In this document: in pieces, positions 63,438 to 64,000 of the stretch
How the letters are laid out: each line of letters begins with the position of its first letter
Numbering within the stretch: the first letter of the stretch is position 1
From: Atopobiaceae bacterium
Lineage (GTDB): Bacteria; Actinomycetota; Coriobacteriia; Coriobacteriales; Atopobiaceae
Assembly: GCA_022483015.1 (NCBI GenBank)
Contig: JAKVOB010000001.1
Coordinates: 620,001 to 684,000, forward strand
Direction of reading: 5' to 3'
DNA: 64,000 bases
Made by a program: the position numbers and the translations under genes
Notes under the pieces: generated by a model
The model's input: the letters and a program-made list of their open reading frames with translations, nothing else
Databases searched by the model: none
What the model was told of the DNA's origin: nothing

Positions 63438-63713
63438 ATGAGCAGAAGTCTCAAGAAGGGCCCCTACGTGGAGACTCGCCTTCTCACGCGTGTCGCCGCG
63501 CAGAACGAGGCAGGCACCAAGGAGGTCATCAAGACCTGGTCGCGCGCCAGCACCGTCTTCCCGGAGATGGTCGGTCACACGATCGCCGTCCACGATGGTC
63601 GCAAGCACGTGCCCGTGTACATCACCGAGTCCATGGTCGGTCACAAGCTGGGCGAGTTCGCGCCCACCCGTACCTTCCGTGGTCACAAGATCAACTCCGC
63701 GCCGACCGCGTAG
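63438..63713 (+). CDS. rpsS: 30S ribosomal protein S19
   Basis: 91 aa. Landmarks are [69 protein letters not shown]. It follows rplB in the standard S10-operon order. Confidence 0.98.
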   Translation: MSRSLKKGPYVETRLLTRVAAQNEAGTKEVIKTWSRASTVFPEMVGHTIAVHDGRKHVPVYITESMVGHKLGEFAPTRTFRGHKINSAPTA

Positions 63714-63729
63714 GGGAGGGAACTAGACA

Positions 63730-64000
63730 ATGCCTAAGAGCACCAACACAAACCGCGTGTCCGCGACCGCGAAGTACGTCCGCGTCGCCCCGCGCAAGGC
63801 GCGTCTGGTCATCGACCAGATCCGCAACAAGTCCGTCGAGGCAGCCATGGAGACCCTCCAGTTCTCCGAGCGTGCCGTCGCCGAGGACGTCGAGAAGGTC
63901 CTCCGCTCCGCCGTGGCCAACGCCCAGAACAACGCCGGCCTTCGTGCCGACGACCTGGTCGTCGCCGAGGCCCACGTCGACGAGGGACCCACGCTGAAGC
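63730..64000 (+). CDS. rplV: 50S ribosomal protein L22, truncated by the window end
   Basis: 90 codons are visible from ATG 63730 (GGGAGGGAA upstream). KYVRVAPRKARLVIDQIRNKSVEAAMETLQF and VLRSAVANAQNNAGLRADDLVVAEAHVDEGPTLK identify L22. The C-terminal ~20-25 residues lie beyond the window. Confidence 0.97.
   Translation, partial: MPKSTNTNRVSATAKYVRVAPRKARLVIDQIRNKSVEAAMETLQFSERAVAEDVEKVLRSAVANAQNNAGLRADDLVVAEAHVDEGPTLK

Overview
The window is about 64 kb of high-GC, densely packed bacterial chromosome from a Gram-positive organism. Three things suggest an actinobacterium of the class Coriobacteriia (Olsenella/Atopobium/Collinsella-like): strong C/G third-position bias, HspR-type heat-shock control, and one long array of tRNA, tuf, secE-nusG, L11/L10/L12, rpoBC, str and S10-type ribosomal genes. 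The taxonomic call is inference from gene content, because no rRNA gene is present.

Layout. (1) 1-3980: the 3' part of a giant repeat-built surface protein and a small membrane partner gene. (2) 4119-5690: a TetR regulator with a palindromic operator, overlapping two membrane-protein genes (HsmA/TIGR03987 and DUF2871 families). (3) 5691-7729: an accessory patch where two 95%-identical ~190-bp direct repeats bracket a broken nuclease-like gene. (4) 7730-15179: heat-shock cluster dnaK-grpE-dnaJ-hspR, then clpB. (5) 15180-20088: a SOS-box-like palindrome and a hypothetical gene, a convergent C39-type peptidase, tRNA-Arg, an HAD phosphatase, an Rrf2 regulator and a clusterless MutY. (6) 20285-26858: rubrerythrin, tandem REP-like palindromes, a nonsense-mutated DUF4143 ATPase, an FAD oxidoreductase, a zinc-ribbon/DUF6273 protein and a membrane protein. 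(7) 27192-34595: prfA, a prmC-tsaC fusion, an alpha/beta hydrolase, a second tsaC, glpK, rpiB and upp. (8) 34684-42102: ATP synthase operon. (9) 42184-64000: tRNAs, tuf, rpmG, tRNA-Trp, secE, nusG, rplKAJL, rpoBC, rpsL, rpsG, fusA, rpsJ, then rplC-D-W-B, rpsS and the start of rplV at the window edge.

How the parts work together. DnaK, GrpE, DnaJ and ClpB form a disaggregation machine, probably controlled by HspR. PrfA, PrmC (which methylates release factors) and TsaC (tRNA t6A) form a translation-fidelity group. The last 22 kb is the core transcription and translation block, divided by several recognisable promoters and hairpin terminators.

Most notable observations. RpoC ends in a domain that aligns without gaps to the RNA polymerase alpha C-terminal domain and keeps four of its DNA-contacting positions. 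The N-terminal part of AtpH is an exact-register duplication with a 90-residue offset. A 28-bp motif occurs upstream of both rpsL and rplB. A promoter appears to be nested inside the terminator between rpsJ and rplC. Single-base frame breaks occur in dnaK (two), fusA and other genes; since dnaK and fusA should be functional, these are more likely assembly indels than biology, and the other broken frames should be judged with that in mind.
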